From: Alphaproteobacteria bacterium
GTDB taxonomy: Bacteria > Pseudomonadota > Alphaproteobacteria > Geminicoccales > Geminicoccaceae
Assembly (NCBI GenBank): GCA_026984595.1
Contig: JALSRW010000639.1
Coordinates: forward strand, 1 to 6,255
Length of the DNA: 6,255 nt
Direction of reading: 5' to 3'
The notes beneath the pieces were generated by a model that was given only the letters and a program-made list of their open reading frames with translations, made no database searches and was not told the DNA's origin. Both the position numbers and the translations under genes were made by a program. Below are positions 6,215-6,255 of the stretch, piece after piece; within the stretch, counting starts at the first letter, position 1; each line of letters starts with the position of its first letter.

Positions 6215-6255
6215 ACCCGTGCTGCGCACCCCGCTCGGGCTCCGCCGGGCGGCTT
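6207..6255 (+). CDS. soxG: Probable sarcosine oxidase subunit gamma, 5' end (partial)
   Basis: An ATG at 6207-6209 opens a frame (MSEPVLRTPLGLRRAA) that runs off the right edge after 16 codons. It overlaps the last 8 nt of soxA (ATGTCTGA, containing the soxA TGA), an arrangement typical of translational coupling. A possible ribosome-binding site, GAGGGA (6191-6196), lies 10 nt upstream inside soxA. The identity rests mainly on position: SoxG, a small aminomethyltransferase-like subunit, follows soxA in the standard soxBDAG order. The visible residues alone are too few to prove it. Confidence 0.8.
   Translation, partial: MSEPVLRTPLGLRRAA

Noticed and set aside
3935..6229. Very long minus-strand open frame (764 codons) opposite soxA
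   Set aside because: It has the same cause. It covers most of a well-conserved soxA frame and shows no family motif.
1..6255. Mobile element, CRISPR array, phage or defence system, tRNA or rRNA genes
   Set aside because: I found no transposase, integrase or terminal repeats, no regularly spaced repeats, and no cloverleaf or rRNA-like sequence. The coding content is accounted for by tsaD, the regulator and the sox operon.

Overview
The window carries the start of a heterotetrameric sarcosine oxidase operon (soxB-soxD-soxA-soxG) on the + strand. Divergent to it is an AraC-family regulator with a DJ-1/PfpI-type (GATase1-like) sensor domain, and the 3' end of tsaD lies at the left edge. The DNA is very GC-rich, with codon use strongly biased to G/C in the third position. 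The TsaD C-terminus (a PPPRLCGDNAAM-type motif followed by an ARWPLDP-like tail) and the SoxB N-terminus resemble those of alphaproteobacteria, so a high-GC alphaproteobacterium is the best guess. That assignment rests on recalled family resemblance, not on a search.

Layout: the tsaD 3' end (to 391, +) abuts the regulator stop codon tail to tail with no bases between them (392-1414, -). A 215-bp divergent intergenic region (1415-1629) follows. Then come soxB (1630-2880), soxD (2905-3201), soxA (3206-6214) and the first 16 codons of probable soxG (6207 to the window edge), all on +. The sox genes are tightly packed (gaps of 24 and 4 nt, then an 8-nt overlap), as expected for one transcript with translational coupling.

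Function: SoxB carries the flavins and sarcosine oxidation chemistry. SoxD is the small zinc subunit. SoxA combines a dinucleotide-binding module with a C-terminal aminomethyltransferase-like folate domain. SoxG is a second aminomethyltransferase-like subunit. Together they oxidise sarcosine to glycine with O2, releasing H2O2 and passing the methyl carbon to tetrahydrofolate as 5,10-methylene-THF. Sarcosine is the last N-methylated intermediate of glycine betaine and choline breakdown. The divergent regulator belongs to the group that includes GbdR, SouR and CdhR of Pseudomonas, so it is the natural candidate to control the operon.

I see no mobile element, CRISPR array, tRNA/rRNA or undescribed system. 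Points worth a second look are the zero-spacing convergent junction with a perfect hairpin beside it, the inverted repeats in the divergent promoter region, the GTG start of soxB, and the interruption of the usual alphaproteobacterial tsaD neighbourhood.
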